Below are positions 8,489 through 18,952 of a stretch of 64,000 nt of DNA, piece after piece (position 1 is the stretch's first letter; each line of letters begins with the position of its first letter). The notes under the pieces were generated by a model. It was not told where the DNA came from. It saw only the letters and a list, made by a program, of their open reading frames with translations, and made no database searches. Both the position numbers and the translations under genes were made by a program. The DNA is from Lelliottia sp. JS-SCA-14 (GTDB taxonomy: Bacteria; Pseudomonadota; Gammaproteobacteria; Enterobacterales; Enterobacteriaceae): assembly GCF_035593345.1 (NCBI RefSeq), contig NZ_CP141606.1:2852001-2916000 (forward strand), read 5' to 3'.

Positions 8489-9667
8489 ATGACTCTTTTA
8501 GGAACTGCTCTGCGTCCGGCCGCGACGCGCGTCATGCTGTTGGGTTCTGGCGAACTGGGAAAAGAGGTGGCTATCGAGTGCCAGCGCCTGGGGATTGAAG
8601 TGATCGCCGTCGATCGCTATGCCGACGCCCCGGCGATGCACGTCGCCCACCGCTCACATGTGATCAATATGCTGGATGGGAACGCCCTTCGCGCTCTGAT
8701 TGCCGAGGAAAAACCGGACTTTGTGGTACCGGAAATCGAAGCCATCGCCACCGATACGCTGATTGCCCTCGAGCAGGAAGGCCAGCGCGTGGTGCCCTGC
8801 GCCCGCGCCGCTAAACTGACCATGAACCGGGAAGGCATTCGTCGTCTGGCCGCCGAGGAGTTAGCGATTCCGACGTCGAGCTACCGCTTTGCCGATGGGA
8901 AAGATGAGTTTCTGCAGGCCGTCGAACAGATTGGCTACCCGTGCATCATTAAGCCGGTAATGAGCTCCTCCGGGAAAGGTCAGAGTTTTATCCGTGACGC
9001 CTCCGCGCTCGATAAGGCGTGGGATTACGCCCAGCAGGGTGGCCGCGCGGGCGCCGGTCGCGTCATCGTCGAAGGTGTGGTGAAGTTTGATTTTGAAATC
9101 ACCCTGCTGACAGTCAGCGCCGTGGACGGCGTGCATTTCTGCGATCCGATTGGTCATCGTCAGGAGGATGGCGATTATCGTGAATCCTGGCAGCCGCAGC
9201 AGATGAGTGCCCTGGCGCTGGAACGCGCGCAGGAGATGGCCCGCAAAGTGGTGCTGGCGCTCGGCGGTTACGGCCTGTTTGGCGTTGAACTGTTCGTCTG
9301 CGGCGATGAGGTGATTTTCAGCGAAGTCTCCCCGCGTCCGCACGACACCGGAATGGTGACGCTGATTTCCCAGGATCTCTCGGAGTTCGCCCTGCACGTG
9401 CGCGCGTTCCTCGGTCTGCCGGTTGGCGGCATCCGTCAGTACGGCCCGGCCGCGTCGGCGGTGATCCTGCCGCAGCTGACCAGCCAGAACGTCACCTTTG
9501 ATAATGTTGAGGCCGCCGTCGGCGCGGGTCTGCAACTGCGTCTGTTTGGTAAACCGGAAATTGACGGCACCCGTCGTCTCGGCGTGGCGTTAGCCACCGG
9601 GGATAGCGTGGAAAGTGCGGTTGAGCGCGCGAAAAGTGCAGCGCAGGCCGTCAGTGTGAAGGGATAA
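8489..9667 (+). CDS. purT: Formate-dependent phosphoribosylglycinamide formyltransferase
   Basis: A 392-residue ATP-grasp enzyme that makes formyl-GAR from GAR, formate and ATP, the folate-free third step of purine synthesis. Visible landmarks: [15 protein letters not shown] nucleotide-fold start, [15 protein letters not shown]-grasp glycine loop near residues 150-170, and [15 protein letters not shown] metal/nucleotide site. The start at 8489 gives the exact E. coli length; the frame extends upstream without a supporting start. Preceded by a PurR box. Confidence 0.97.
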   Translation: MTLLGTALRPAATRVMLLGSGELGKEVAIECQRLGIEVIAVDRYADAPAMHVAHRSHVINMLDGNALRALIAEEKPDFVVPEIEAIATDTLIALEQEGQRVVPCARAAKLTMNREGIRRLAAEELAIPTSSYRFADGKDEFLQAVEQIGYPCIIKPVMSSSGKGQSFIRDASALDKAWDYAQQGGRAGAGRVIVEGVVKFDFEITLLTVSAVDGVHFCDPIGHRQEDGDYRESWQPQQMSALALERAQEMARKVVLALGGYGLFGVELFVCGDEVIFSEVSPRPHDTGMVTLISQDLSEFALHVRAFLGLPVGGIRQYGPAASAVILPQLTSQNVTFDNVEAAVGAGLQLRLFGKPEIDGTRRLGVALATGDSVESAVERAKSAAQAVSVKG

Positions 9668-9670
9668 AAA

Positions 9671-9697
9671 AACCGGGCAACAGATGTTTGCCCGGTT
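9671..9697. terminator. Terminator between purT and eda
   Basis: A 10-bp stem AACCGGGCAA/TTGCCCGGTT. On the minus strand it is followed by seven T residues and so ends edd-eda transcripts well; on the plus strand the tail is weaker (AGATTTTG) but it probably also ends purT. Confidence 0.8.
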
Positions 9698-9703
9698 AGA
9701 TTT

Positions 9704-9738
9704 TGTAGGGCGGGTAAGGCGAAGCCGCCACCCGCCAC
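9704..9738. repeat. REP element
   Basis: A palindromic unit TGTAGGGCGGGTAAGGC/GAAGCCGCCACCCGCC, typical of Enterobacteriaceae REP sequences, directly after the purT terminator and before eda. A related unit is found at 34010-34044. Confidence 0.85.
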
Positions 9739-9747
9739 AGCAAAAAA

Positions 9748-10386
9748 TTACTTCGCGCCTTCCACTGCTTCGCGCGCCAGCTTAGTGATGCGATCCCAGT
9801 CGCCCGCTTCCAGCGCATCCGCCGGAACCAGCCAGGAGCCACCGATACACAGGACGCTTTTCAGCGCCAGGTAGTCGCGGTAGTTCGCCGGAGAGATACC
9901 GCCCGTCGGGCAGAAACGCACCTGAGAGAACGGGCCCGCAATCGCCTGCAGCGCTTTGGTGCCGCCATTGGCTTCAGCCGGGAAGAATTTGAACTCTTTC
10001 AGGCCGTAATCCATACCCAGCATCAGTTCAGACACGGTGCTGATACCTGGGATTAACGGAATCGTGCCTTCGGTTGCGGCTTTCAGCAGCGGCTCGGTCA
10101 GGCCCGGGCTGATGGCGAACTGTGCGCCCGCTTCGGTCACTTCAGCCAGCTGCTGAGGGTTGAGCACGGTACCGGCACCGATAATTGCGTCCGGCACTTC
10201 TTTGGCGATAGCGCGGATCGCATCCATCGCGCATGCGGTACGCAGCGTCACTTCCAGAACACGAACACCACCTGCAACCAGCGCTTTCGCCATCGGGACG
10301 GCGTGCTCCAGTTTGTTCACCACGATAACCGGCACTACCGGGCCAGTTGTCAGGATTGCTTCTGCACTTGTTTTCCAGTTTTTCAT
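9748..10386 (-). CDS. eda: KHG/KDPG aldolase
   Basis: A 212-residue class I aldolase that splits 2-keto-3-deoxy-6-phosphogluconate into pyruvate and glyceraldehyde 3-phosphate, the last Entner-Doudoroff step; it also cleaves 4-hydroxy-2-oxoglutarate. The Schiff-base lysine lies in [11 protein letters not shown], and VLEVTLRT and [10 protein letters not shown] are conserved barrel segments. It follows edd by 39 nt on the same strand, one operon. KDPG also comes from pectin and hexuronate breakdown, linking this operon to the rhi genes later in the window. Confidence 0.97.
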   Translation of the reverse strand: MKNWKTSAEAILTTGPVVPVIVVNKLEHAVPMAKALVAGGVRVLEVTLRTACAMDAIRAIAKEVPDAIIGAGTVLNPQQLAEVTEAGAQFAISPGLTEPLLKAATEGTIPLIPGISTVSELMLGMDYGLKEFKFFPAEANGGTKALQAIAGPFSQVRFCPTGGISPANYRDYLALKSVLCIGGSWLVPADALEAGDWDRITKLAREAVEGAK

Positions 10387-10425
10387 CAGTGTTTTTCTCT
10401 CGCCAGATCGTTAATTCTTGTCGTC

Positions 10426-12237
10426 TTAAAACGTAATACAGGTTGCGCCCTGTTCAGCACCGGAGAGCTTCTCGCGCAGTGCACTGAACATTTCGCGCCC
10501 TGTTCCCACACGCGACGCGCTCAGGTCAGGAATATGCGGCTTACGGGCGGCCAGTTCGGCTTCATCCACCAGCAGGGTCAGTTCGCCTGTCTGGCCATTC
10601 ACGCGGATCATATCGCCATCGCGGACTTTCGCCAGTAACCCACCGTCGTAAGCTTCGGGAGTGACGTGGATTGCTGATGGCACTTTACCTGATGCGCCGG
10701 AGAGTCGTCCATCGGTGACCAACGCAATTTTGAAACAGCGGTCCAATAATACACCAAGTGGTGGCATAAGTTTATGTAATTCTGGCATGCCGTTCGCTTT
10801 TGGTCCCTGGTGACGAACCACTACCACACAGTCTTTGTCCAGCAGGCCAGCTTCGAAGGCAGGCAGCACGTCGTGCTGGCTTTCGAAAATCACCGCTGGC
10901 GCTTCCACGATCTGGTTTTCAACCGGCACGGCGGAGGTTTTCATCACCGCGCGACCGAGGTTGCCGCTCAGCACTTTGGTGCCGCCGTGATGGGAGAATG
11001 GCTTCGCGAAGGTGGCGATCACCTGCTCGTCGAGGGAATCCTGCGCGCCTTCGCGCCAGTCGAGCTCGCCGTCATTCAGCCACGGCTCCATGGTGTAGCG
11101 TTGCAGACCGAAACCGGCCACCGTGTTGACGTCTTCATGCAGCAGGCCGCCTTTCAGCAGCTCGCGGATCAGTACCGGTACGCCGCCCGCCGCCTGGAAG
11201 TGGTTGATATCTGCCGGACCGTTCGGGTAGAGACGCGCCATCAGCGGCACGATTTCAGACAGGTCAGAGAAATCATCCCAGTTAATCTGGATCCCCGCCG
11301 CACGCGCCATCGCGACCAGGTGCATGGTGTGGTTGGTGGAACCGCCGGTCGCCAGCAGGGCGACGATCCCGTTGACGATCACTTTTTCGTCAACCATTTT
11401 ACCGAGCGGCATCCACTCGTTGCCGTTGCCGGTCAGACGCGTCACCTGACGCGCAGCCGCTTCGGTCAGGGCCTGACGCAGCGGCGCATCTGGCTGAACA
11501 AACGACGAACCAGGGAGCTGCATACCCATGAACTCCACCACCATCTGATTGGTGTTGGCAGTCCCGTAGAACGTACAGGTGCCTGGCGCGTGATATGAGG
11601 CGGCTTCCGCTTCCAGCAGCGCGCTGCGATCCACTTTGCCTTCCGCATACAGCTGGCGGATACGCACTTTTTCTTTATTCGGCAGACCGCTCGCCATCGG
11701 GCCAGACGGAACAAAAATCGCGGGCAGATGACCGAACGACAGGGCCGCCATTGCCAGGCCCGGGACAATTTTGTCGCACACGCCGAGGTACAGTGCGCCG
11801 TCGAACATATTGTGGGACAGGCCCACCGCCGCAGACATAGCGATAATTTCGCGGCTTAGCAGGGAGAGCTCCATCCCGTCCTGGCCTTGGGTTACGCCGT
11901 CGCACATGGCTGGCACGCCACCGGCCACCTGCCCGACCGCATTGGCGCTGTGCAGCGCTTTGCGAATAATTTCCGGGTAGTGTTCGTACGGCTGGTGTGC
12001 GGAGAGCATGTCGTTGTAGGAGGTGATGATCGCAATATTGTTACGCAGCATGCTTTTCAGCGAGGCTTTATCGTCCGGCTGGCAGGCGGCGAAACCGTGG
12101 GCCAGATTCCCGCAGGCGAGCTGTGAACGATGGACCGTGTCGGTTTTTGCCTGCTGGATGCGGGCGAGGTAGGCAGAACGTGTCTCTTTCGAGCGCTCAA
12201 CAATGCGCTGTGTTACGCGTAACAATACAGGATTCAT
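10426..12237 (-). CDS. edd: Phosphogluconate dehydratase
   Basis: A 603-residue IlvD/Edd family dehydratase turning 6-phosphogluconate into KDPG. It needs an Fe-S cluster; conserved cysteine contexts include [23 protein letters not shown] and [13 protein letters not shown]. Length equals E. coli Edd (603). First gene of edd-eda; a GntR-type operator lies about 190 bp upstream. Confidence 0.97.
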   Translation of the reverse strand: MNPVLLRVTQRIVERSKETRSAYLARIQQAKTDTVHRSQLACGNLAHGFAACQPDDKASLKSMLRNNIAIITSYNDMLSAHQPYEHYPEIIRKALHSANAVGQVAGGVPAMCDGVTQGQDGMELSLLSREIIAMSAAVGLSHNMFDGALYLGVCDKIVPGLAMAALSFGHLPAIFVPSGPMASGLPNKEKVRIRQLYAEGKVDRSALLEAEAASYHAPGTCTFYGTANTNQMVVEFMGMQLPGSSFVQPDAPLRQALTEAAARQVTRLTGNGNEWMPLGKMVDEKVIVNGIVALLATGGSTNHTMHLVAMARAAGIQINWDDFSDLSEIVPLMARLYPNGPADINHFQAAGGVPVLIRELLKGGLLHEDVNTVAGFGLQRYTMEPWLNDGELDWREGAQDSLDEQVIATFAKPFSHHGGTKVLSGNLGRAVMKTSAVPVENQIVEAPAVIFESQHDVLPAFEAGLLDKDCVVVVRHQGPKANGMPELHKLMPPLGVLLDRCFKIALVTDGRLSGASGKVPSAIHVTPEAYDGGLLAKVRDGDMIRVNGQTGELTLLVDEAELAARKPHIPDLSASRVGTGREMFSALREKLSGAEQGATCITF

Positions 12238-12356
12238 AGAAGCTCCTCTAATTTATCTGTCCAGGCGCAGGAGTTAACAAGATGAATCGCTTGTCTTAAC
12301 AAGGCTGAAACGCTTGCAGTCCGTAGCTCGGGGGCAAAATCGCTTCAGCCAGTGTA

Positions 12357-12394
12357 ATAAAAAAAGCTCCACGGGTGAATCCACGCGGAGCTTA
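12357..12394 (-). terminator. Terminator of zwf
   Basis: On the minus strand a long stem (AAGCTCC/GGAGCTT with inner CGTGG/CCACG pairing) is followed by a run of seven T residues. It ends zwf transcripts before edd, separating the two units. Confidence 0.8.
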
Positions 12395-12430
12395 AATGAT
12401 TAAAAATTGTGCCACAATCTGTGTTAGATC

Positions 12431-12446
12431 ATGTTACCGGTAAAAT
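12431..12446. promoter_or_regulatory. GntR-type operator in the edd-zwf gap
   Basis: ATGTTACCGGTAAAAT differs at one position from the GntR palindrome ATGTTACCGGTAACAT. GntR represses edd-eda and gluconate uptake in E. coli until gluconate is present. The site lies between the end of zwf and its terminator, upstream of edd. Confidence 0.75.
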
Positions 12447-12470
12447 AACCCGTTTGGATTAGCTTCCGTC

Positions 12471-13946
12471 TTACTCGAACTCGTTCCAGGAACGGCCATC
12501 GCGGGTGATCATCGCTACTGACGCGACCGGTCCCCAGGTGCCTGCCTGATACGGTTTTGGCGCATCCTGATCGGCTGCCCAGGCTTCGGTAATGGAGTCG
12601 ACCCACTTCCACGCCTCTTCCACTTCATCGCGACGCACGAACAGCGCCTGGATCCCACGCATGGTTTCCAGCAGCAGACGCTCGTAAGCATCGGCCAGGT
12701 GCGTTTCGTTGAAGGTTTCGGAGTAGCTCAGATCCAGCTTGGTGGTTTGCAGGTTGTGCTTGTGATCCAGGCCCGGCACTTTGTTCAGCACCTGAATATC
12801 CACGCCCTCATCAGGCTGCAGACGGATTGTCAGTTTGTTCTGCGGCAGCTCCTGCCAGGACTCTTTGAACAGGTTCAGTTCCGGGTTCTTGAAATAGACC
12901 ACGACTTCAGAGCATTTGGTCGGCAGACGTTTACCGGTGCGCAGATAGAACGGAACACCCGCCCAGCGCCAGTTGTCGATATCGACGCGGATCGCCACGA
13001 AAGTCTCGGTGTTGCTGGACTTGTTCGCGCCCTCTTCTTCCAGATAGCCAGGGACTTTTTTACCCTGCGCGAAACCGGAGGTGTACTGACCGCGGACGGT
13101 TTTCTCACGCACGTTCGAGCGATCGATGCGGCGCAGAGACTTCAGCACCTTCACTTTTTCGTCACGAATGTTATCCGCAGAGAGATCGGACGGCGGAGAC
13201 ATGGCGATCATGCAGAGGATTTGCAGCAGGTGGTTCTGGATCATGTCGCGCATCTGACCAGCCTGGTCAAAGTAACCCCAGCGCCCTTCGATGCCCACCT
13301 CTTCAGCCACGGTAATTTCCACGTGATCGATGGTGCGGTTGTCCCAGTTGTTCGCAAACAGGGAGTTCGCAAAACGCAGGGCCAGCAGGTTCAGCACCGT
13401 CTCTTTACCCAGATAGTGGTCGATACGGTAAACCTGGCACTCTTCGAAGTATTCCCCGACCTGGTCGTTGATTTCACGCGAAGTCGCAAGAGAAGTCCCC
13501 AGCGGTTTTTCCATGACTACACGCGCCGGTTTGGCGTTGAGTTTCGCTTCGCCCAGACCTTTGCAGATGGCGCCGAAGGTGCTTGGCGGCATCGCGAAGT
13601 AGTTGATGGTCACACGGTTTTGCTGGTCCAGCATCTTGCCCAGACGGCCAAACGACTTGGTATCGTTGACATCCAGGTTGCAGAAATCAAGACGACCGCT
13701 CAGCGCATCCCACAAACTTTCATCGATCTTCTCTTTCATGAACGTTTCGAGCGCTTCACGCACCACTTTGGTGTAGGCGTCTTTATCCCAGTCAGCGCGG
13801 CCCACGCCCAGGATGCGAGTGTCCGGGTGGATCTGGCCTGCTTTTTCCAGTTGATACAGGGAAGGCAGCAATTTACGGCGTGCAAGATCGCCTTTCGCGC
13901 CGAAAATGACCAGGTCACATGCCTGGGCTGTTTGCGTTACCGCCAT
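12471..13946 (-). CDS. zwf: Glucose-6-phosphate 1-dehydrogenase
   Basis: A 491-residue NADP-dependent enzyme for the first oxidative pentose-phosphate and Entner-Doudoroff step. N-terminal nucleotide fold [19 protein letters not shown] and the active-site signature [14 protein letters not shown] are present. Length equals E. coli Zwf. It is divergent from hexR, and a perfect HexR-type palindrome lies 47 bp upstream of its start. Confidence 0.98.
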   Translation of the reverse strand: MAVTQTAQACDLVIFGAKGDLARRKLLPSLYQLEKAGQIHPDTRILGVGRADWDKDAYTKVVREALETFMKEKIDESLWDALSGRLDFCNLDVNDTKSFGRLGKMLDQQNRVTINYFAMPPSTFGAICKGLGEAKLNAKPARVVMEKPLGTSLATSREINDQVGEYFEECQVYRIDHYLGKETVLNLLALRFANSLFANNWDNRTIDHVEITVAEEVGIEGRWGYFDQAGQMRDMIQNHLLQILCMIAMSPPSDLSADNIRDEKVKVLKSLRRIDRSNVREKTVRGQYTSGFAQGKKVPGYLEEEGANKSSNTETFVAIRVDIDNWRWAGVPFYLRTGKRLPTKCSEVVVYFKNPELNLFKESWQELPQNKLTIRLQPDEGVDIQVLNKVPGLDHKHNLQTTKLDLSYSETFNETHLADAYERLLLETMRGIQALFVRRDEVEEAWKWVDSITEAWAADQDAPKPYQAGTWGPVASVAMITRDGRSWNEFE

Positions 13947-13992
13947 GTCATTCTCCTCAGTTGGATATCCTGGTGCTTTTGCCAGAATATCG

Positions 13993-14009
13993 TTGTAATT
14001 TTATTACAA
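13993..14009. promoter_or_regulatory. HexR operator upstream of zwf
   Basis: TTGTAATTTTATTACAA is a perfect 17-bp palindrome matching the HexR pattern TGTAAT-W3-ATTACA. HexR bound here would repress zwf until KDPG releases it. The site lies in the zwf-hexR divergent region (13947-14304), whose remaining notable feature is the dyad at 14254-14279. Confidence 0.88.
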
Positions 14010-14253
14010 TGCACTGTACTGCTTTTACGTCATTCCCGAAACCATTAGCGCTTAACCTCGCGTGCGATAACGCGATTTTTGATTGTTTACACGCTTCAGT
14101 TACGGGAATCACGACGAATCCGTTGGATCTTTGCGCGGCCGGGCCGTTGCGAAAACCCGACCGCGATCAAGTAATGAAAAAAAACAACAACTTTTCGTGT
14201 TGTTCATTACCCTTCGACCAGGTCAGAGGGGTATATTCTTCCTAATTCGAATC

Positions 14254-14279
14254 ACGATTTCATCAATTAATGAAATCGT
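14254..14279. repeat. Perfect 10-bp inverted repeat in the hexR leader
   Basis: ACGATTTCAT and ATGAAATCGT separated by CAATTA, 25 bp before the hexR start codon. It does not fit the HexR palindrome. It could be an operator for another factor or an mRNA hairpin close to the ribosome binding region; no known site was recognised. Confidence 0.6.
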
Positions 14280-14304
14280 TTCCACCCATGAGCGTCTTGT
14301 CATC

Positions 14305-15174
14305 ATGAACATGCTGGAAAAAATCCAGTTTCAACTGGAACACCTTAGCAAATCCGAGCGTAAAGTGGCGGAAGTTATTCTCGCCTCACCGACTCAGGCC
14401 ATTCATTCCAGCATCGCCGCTCTGGCGCAGGAGTCGGGGGTCAGCGAGCCTACCGTCAACCGCTTTTGTCGCAGTCTTGAGACGCGCGGTTTTCCTGATT
14501 TTAAACTGCATCTGGCCCAAAGTCTGGCAAACGGCACGCCCTATGTAAATCGCAATGTCGATGAAGACGACAGCGTAGAGGCCTATACGGGCAAAATTTT
14601 TGAATCGGCGATGGCGACCCTCGACCATGTGCGCCAGTCGCTGGATAAAGCGTCGCTCAATCGCGCCGTGGATCTGCTCACCCAGGCGAAAAAAATCGCC
14701 TTCTTCGGGCTGGGCTCTTCCGCTGCCGTGGCCCACGACGCAATGAACAAATTTTTTCGCTTTAATGTCCCGGTGATTTACTCCGATGACATTGTGCTGC
14801 AACGCATGAGCTGTATGAATTGTAACGAAGATGACGTGGTGGTGCTGATCTCCCACACCGGGCGGACCAAAAGTCTGGTGGAGCTGGCGCAGCTGGCGCG
14901 TGAAAACGATGCCATGGTGATTGCCCTCACCACCGCCGGAACGCCGCTGGCGCGTGAAGCGACGCTGGCCATTACGCTGGATGTGCCGGAAGATACGGAC
15001 ATGTATATGCCGATGGTCTCCCGGCTGGCGCAGTTAACGGTCATCGACGTGCTGGCAACGGGATTTACCCTGCGTCGCGGCGCGAAATTCAGAGATAACT
15101 TGAAGCGGGTCAAAGAAGCGCTCAAGGAATCGCGTTTTGATAAAGAATTGCTCATTAAGGGCGATGTACCCTGA
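14305..15174 (+). CDS. hexR: HexR, RpiR-family repressor of central carbon genes
   Basis: A 289-residue regulator with an N-terminal RpiR helix-turn-helix (residues 1-75; ESGVSEPTVNRFCRSL) and a C-terminal SIS sugar-phosphate domain (KKIAFFGLGSSAAVAHDAM, then VVVLISHTGRTKSLVELA) that senses KDPG. The start MNMLEKIQFQLEHLSKSERK at 14305 gives the E. coli length; a longer open frame upstream is not supported. It is divergent from zwf and followed by pykA. Confidence 0.96.
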   Translation: MNMLEKIQFQLEHLSKSERKVAEVILASPTQAIHSSIAALAQESGVSEPTVNRFCRSLETRGFPDFKLHLAQSLANGTPYVNRNVDEDDSVEAYTGKIFESAMATLDHVRQSLDKASLNRAVDLLTQAKKIAFFGLGSSAAVAHDAMNKFFRFNVPVIYSDDIVLQRMSCMNCNEDDVVVLISHTGRTKSLVELAQLARENDAMVIALTTAGTPLAREATLAITLDVPEDTDMYMPMVSRLAQLTVIDVLATGFTLRRGAKFRDNLKRVKEALKESRFDKELLIKGDVP

Positions 15175-15279
15175 ATGTTTTTATAAGGTTGTTACTTTTT
15201 TCGGTATTCGGTAGTTTCTACACAGCGCCGAATCTATGTTCACGCAACACCAAAGTTGTTTCAGTCAACGGAGTATTAC

Positions 15280-16722
15280 ATGTCCAGAAGGCTTCGCAGA
15301 ACCAAGATCGTTACCACCTTAGGTCCGGCAACTGACCGCGATAATAACCTCGAGAAAATTATCGCCGCGGGCGCCAACGTGGTACGCATGAACTTCTCTC
15401 ACGGTACGCCAGAAGACCACAAATTACGTGCAGACAAGGTCCGTGAGATCGCGGCAAAACTGGGACGTCACGTGGCTATCCTCGGCGACCTGCAGGGTCC
15501 GAAGATTCGCGTTTCGACGTTTAAAGAAGGCAAAGTTTTCCTTAACATCGGCGATAAATTCCTCCTCGACGCCAACCTGGGTAAAGGCGAAGGCGACAAG
15601 GAGCGAGTGGGCATCGACTATAAAGGTCTGCCTGCTGACGTGGTGCCGGGCGATATCCTGCTGCTCGACGATGGTCGCGTGCAGCTGAAAGTGATCGAAG
15701 TCCAGGGCATGAAAGTGTTCACCGAAGTGACCGTGGGCGGCCCGCTTTCCAACAACAAAGGCATCAACAAACTCGGCGGTGGTCTCTCCGCTGAAGCCCT
15801 GACCGAAAAAGACAAAGCCGACATCATCACGGCCGCGCAGATTGGCGTCGACTATTTGGCCGTCTCCTTCCCGCGCTGCGGCGAAGACCTGAACTACGCT
15901 CGCCGTCTGGCGCGTGATGCAGGCTGCGACGCCAGCATCGTGGCTAAAGTGGAACGTGCGGAAGCCGTCTGCAGCCAGGAAGCGATGGATGATGTGATCC
16001 TGGCGTCTGACGTGGTAATGGTTGCCCGTGGCGACCTGGGCGTTGAAATCGGCGACCCTGAGCTGGTCGGCATCCAGAAAGCGCTGATCCGTCGTGCGCG
16101 TCAGCTGAACCGCTCCGTGATCACCGCGACCCAGATGATGGAGTCGATGATCACTAACCCAATGCCAACCCGTGCGGAAGTGATGGACGTCGCCAACGCC
16201 GTGCTGGATGGTACCGATGCGGTGATGCTCTCTGCGGAAACGGCAGCGGGTCAGTATCCGGCTGAAACCGTGGCCGCGATGGCGCGCGTGTGCCTGGGCG
16301 CTGAGAAGATCCCAAGCATCAACGTCTCCAAACACCGTCTGGACATTCAGTTTGATAACGTGGAAGAAGCGATTTCCATGTCCGCCATGTACGCGGCGAA
16401 CCACCTGAAAGGCGTGACTGCGATCATCACCATGACCGAATCCGGCCGCACCGCGCTGATGACTTCCCGTATCAGCTCCGGCCTGCCGATCTTCGCCATG
16501 TCCCGTCATGAACGCACCCTGAACCTGACGGCCCTGTATCGTGGCGTGACTCCGGTCTTCTTCGACAGCACCAACGACGGTGTTGCCGCAGCGAACGACG
16601 CGGTCAATCTGCTGCGCGATAAAGGCTATCTGGTCTCTGGTGATATCGTAATCGTCACCCAGGGCGATGTGATGAGCACCATTGGCTCGACCAACACCAC
16701 TCGCGTGATGACTGTCGAGTAA
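15280..16722 (+). CDS. pykA: Pyruvate kinase II
   Basis: A 480-residue pyruvate kinase making pyruvate and ATP from phosphoenolpyruvate. Conserved blocks: [28 protein letters not shown], metal/substrate region [14 protein letters not shown], and [13 protein letters not shown] with the catalytic lysine region before it ([12 protein letters not shown]). The start at 15280 gives the E. coli length. Preceded by hexR, followed by a T6SS islet that replaces the usual lpxM neighbour. Confidence 0.98.
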   Translation: MSRRLRRTKIVTTLGPATDRDNNLEKIIAAGANVVRMNFSHGTPEDHKLRADKVREIAAKLGRHVAILGDLQGPKIRVSTFKEGKVFLNIGDKFLLDANLGKGEGDKERVGIDYKGLPADVVPGDILLLDDGRVQLKVIEVQGMKVFTEVTVGGPLSNNKGINKLGGGLSAEALTEKDKADIITAAQIGVDYLAVSFPRCGEDLNYARRLARDAGCDASIVAKVERAEAVCSQEAMDDVILASDVVMVARGDLGVEIGDPELVGIQKALIRRARQLNRSVITATQMMESMITNPMPTRAEVMDVANAVLDGTDAVMLSAETAAGQYPAETVAAMARVCLGAEKIPSINVSKHRLDIQFDNVEEAISMSAMYAANHLKGVTAIITMTESGRTALMTSRISSGLPIFAMSRHERTLNLTALYRGVTPVFFDSTNDGVAAANDAVNLLRDKGYLVSGDIVIVTQGDVMSTIGSTNTTRVMTVE

Positions 16723-16736
16723 TACTGTTATATCCT

Positions 16737-16765
16737 GGACTGCCGGAGATTCTCTCCGTCAGTCC
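16737..16765 (+). terminator. Terminator of pykA
   Basis: A stem GGACTGCCGGAGA/TCTCCGTCAGTCC with one mismatch and a 3-nt loop, followed by a pyrimidine-rich tail (ATCTTCCCCCTTTCTT). It ends pykA 15 bp after its stop codon. The rest of the gap to 16960 is A/T-rich; a second weak stem with a T tract lies near 16808-16840. Confidence 0.65.
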
Positions 16766-16960
16766 ATCTTCCCCCTTTCTTAGTTGCAACCTCTTTCATA
16801 CTGATATCCGGAAGTGGAAACCCACTCCTCTGGCAATTTTTTATTTTCTTATTCCAGGATATTGCCAATAACTCTCCGCCGATTAAATACATTACACTTC
16901 CAACTTGATTGGATAATCACTTCTGATTATTTAGCTGAACAATGAAAAGGACGTCATTGA

Positions 16961-18952
16961 ATGAGCAACGTTATCTATTTAACGCTGACGGGAGAGCATC
17001 AGGGACAAATATCTTCTGGCTGTGGCACGGAAAAATCGATCGGCAACCGCTTTCAGTACCGACATGAAAACGAAATCCTTGTTTATCAGCTCTCATCCAG
17101 CAGCGTCAGCACCACAGGTGGTGCGCATCACCAGGGGCTGAGTTTCACCAAGCCGGTCGACAAAAGCTCACCGCTTCTGATGGCGGCGATTAATGAAAAT
17201 GAAAAACTGCGGCTGAGTTTTGATTATTACCGTACCAATCGCTTTGGCCGTCAGGAAAAGTATTTTCATATTGAACTGCGCGGCGCGTCGATTCAGGCTA
17301 TATCGAGCTCAGTGACGAAGGATATGTTGGATACTGAAAGTATCAGCGTGAGTTATGATTATATTCGCAGTAAACATCTTATTGCGAACACCGAATTTAG
17401 CGATCTGGTGTTGCCGGAAAAGTATAATGAAATATTCCCTCCGACTGAACAAAAGCAACCTGAAAAACGGGATATTACCCTGACGCTCGGGGTATTTTTT
17501 GACGGGACCGGTAATAACGCCGTCAACACGCAAAACATGCTTGCCGCCTGTACCGCCGCGCACTTTGACCTCTCCGACCCGGACGCCGAGAGCATTCTGG
17601 CGCGTACAGCGCAGGAACAGATGGGCGTCTCCGGCACGGGGGCCACCAGCTATACCGGCGGGTACACCAATATTCACTGGTTAAATACCTTGTACAAAAC
17701 GGATCTGCCCATTGATTCAGGGCAAGCACAGGCAGCCATTTACGTTGAGGGGATCGGCACCGAGGCGGGAAAACCGGACAGCATGATTGGGCTTAGCTTA
17801 GGCGTGGCAGATACCGGGGTGATTGCGAAGACGGATCTGGCGGTGAAGCAGATAGCTGAGGCCATAAAAGACGCATTGCGTAAGTTACAGCAGAAAATGC
17901 ACGGATGCGTTATTGCGGTCACATCTTTCCAGTTCGATATTTTCGGTTTCAGCCGCGGCGCGGCGGCGGCACGCCACTTCGCTAATCGAGTTCAGGCGGA
18001 GGACCGCCCTGTTATTAATGCCATTCGTCAGGGTATGAATGATTTTAAATACTCTGGTACTCCGGCAGGAAAAACCCGCTTTATTGGTATTTTTGATACG
18101 GTCGCTGCCATCGGCACACCGCAAAACGGTCTCAATCCTCACACGGCGAACACCGGTGACGTCAATATCGTACTGCGTCCCGGTGTGGCGGAGAACGTGT
18201 TCCATATCACGGCGCAGCACGAGTGCCGTTTTAACTTCGCCCTGAACAGCGTGCAGCCCGCCTGGCCGGAACTGGCTCTGCCCGGAGCGCACTCTGATAT
18301 CGGCGGTGGTTATCTGCCCGTGATGCGGGAAAACCTCTATCTGACGCGCCCTGAAGTGGAAACCGTGCCGCTGGATACACCGCTTGCCAGCTCACGCGCT
18401 TATCAACATGCTCTGAATCAATTGAAAATACTGGAATCTTCAGCGGTTGCGGCCCCGCTCATCCGTACCAATGACATCACGGCTGATGCCTGGGAGGACA
18501 CGAAGATGCCTGCTCATCCGAGAGAAGGGATGCAGAAGCGCGCGTTTGCCGCTCTGGCAATGAAAAAGCGCATCGTGAAGAACGACTGGTCGAAGGTGGT
18601 GCTGAGGGTAATGCTCGATGCGGCGCAGAATGCGGGGGCTGTGTTTAAACCGATTAAAAAAGAAGACAAAGAGCTAAGTATCACTTCCGATCTTTTACCG
18701 TTGTGCTCAAAGGTTATGGCTTTAGGGGCTGCAATACGTTGCGGTTTATCAGCGACTCACCTCGATCCTTCGGAAATTGACCTTTTGGCGAAGGACTATA
18801 TCCACTGCTCAGCAAACTGGAACAGCATTGTTCTTGATAGCGCAAGAAAACCCTACGGCGGCGCGTCCGTGTCCGAGACCCTAAGTTTTGTTAACCGGCC
18901 AGATGAAAACTGGCGGCGCACAACGTACAACATGGACGGTAATAAAAAATGA
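16961..18952 (+). CDS. Hcp-Tle1 fusion: Hcp domain with DUF2235 phospholipase effector
   Basis: A 663-residue extended Hcp. Residues 1 to about 140 are a complete Hcp domain (MSNVIYLTLTGEHQGQISSG, FTKPVDKSSPLL, YYRTNRFGRQEKYFHIELRG). From about residue 170 a DUF2235 (Tle1) hydrolase begins with TLGVFFDGTGNNAVNT, has nucleophile Ser331 in FGFSRGAAAARHF, and a probable catalytic Asp in LPGAHSDIGGGY. Tle1 enzymes are T6SS phospholipases that break membranes of competing cells; fused to Hcp the toxin rides as part of the tube. It sits alone with its immunity gene between pykA and lpxM, so it is an orphan cargo islet. Lipid specificity cannot be told. Confidence 0.9.
   Translation: MSNVIYLTLTGEHQGQISSGCGTEKSIGNRFQYRHENEILVYQLSSSSVSTTGGAHHQGLSFTKPVDKSSPLLMAAINENEKLRLSFDYYRTNRFGRQEKYFHIELRGASIQAISSSVTKDMLDTESISVSYDYIRSKHLIANTEFSDLVLPEKYNEIFPPTEQKQPEKRDITLTLGVFFDGTGNNAVNTQNMLAACTAAHFDLSDPDAESILARTAQEQMGVSGTGATSYTGGYTNIHWLNTLYKTDLPIDSGQAQAAIYVEGIGTEAGKPDSMIGLSLGVADTGVIAKTDLAVKQIAEAIKDALRKLQQKMHGCVIAVTSFQFDIFGFSRGAAAARHFANRVQAEDRPVINAIRQGMNDFKYSGTPAGKTRFIGIFDTVAAIGTPQNGLNPHTANTGDVNIVLRPGVAENVFHITAQHECRFNFALNSVQPAWPELALPGAHSDIGGGYLPVMRENLYLTRPEVETVPLDTPLASSRAYQHALNQLKILESSAVAAPLIRTNDITADAWEDTKMPAHPREGMQKRAFAALAMKKRIVKNDWSKVVLRVMLDAAQNAGAVFKPIKKEDKELSITSDLLPLCSKVMALGAAIRCGLSATHLDPSEIDLLAKDYIHCSANWNSIVLDSARKPYGGASVSETLSFVNRPDENWRRTTYNMDGNKK

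Noticed and set aside
12699-14048. A 449-codon frame opposite zwf, and a similar 423-codon one opposite aspS (28549-29820)
   Set aside because: Both are complements of strongly conserved genes, with low-complexity composition and no ribosome binding site or family resemblance.
15424-16509. A 361-codon open frame on the minus strand opposite pykA
   Set aside because: pykA is certain on the plus strand; the antisense frame is His/Arg-rich with no recognisable domain, typical of the complement of a GC-rich coding sequence.
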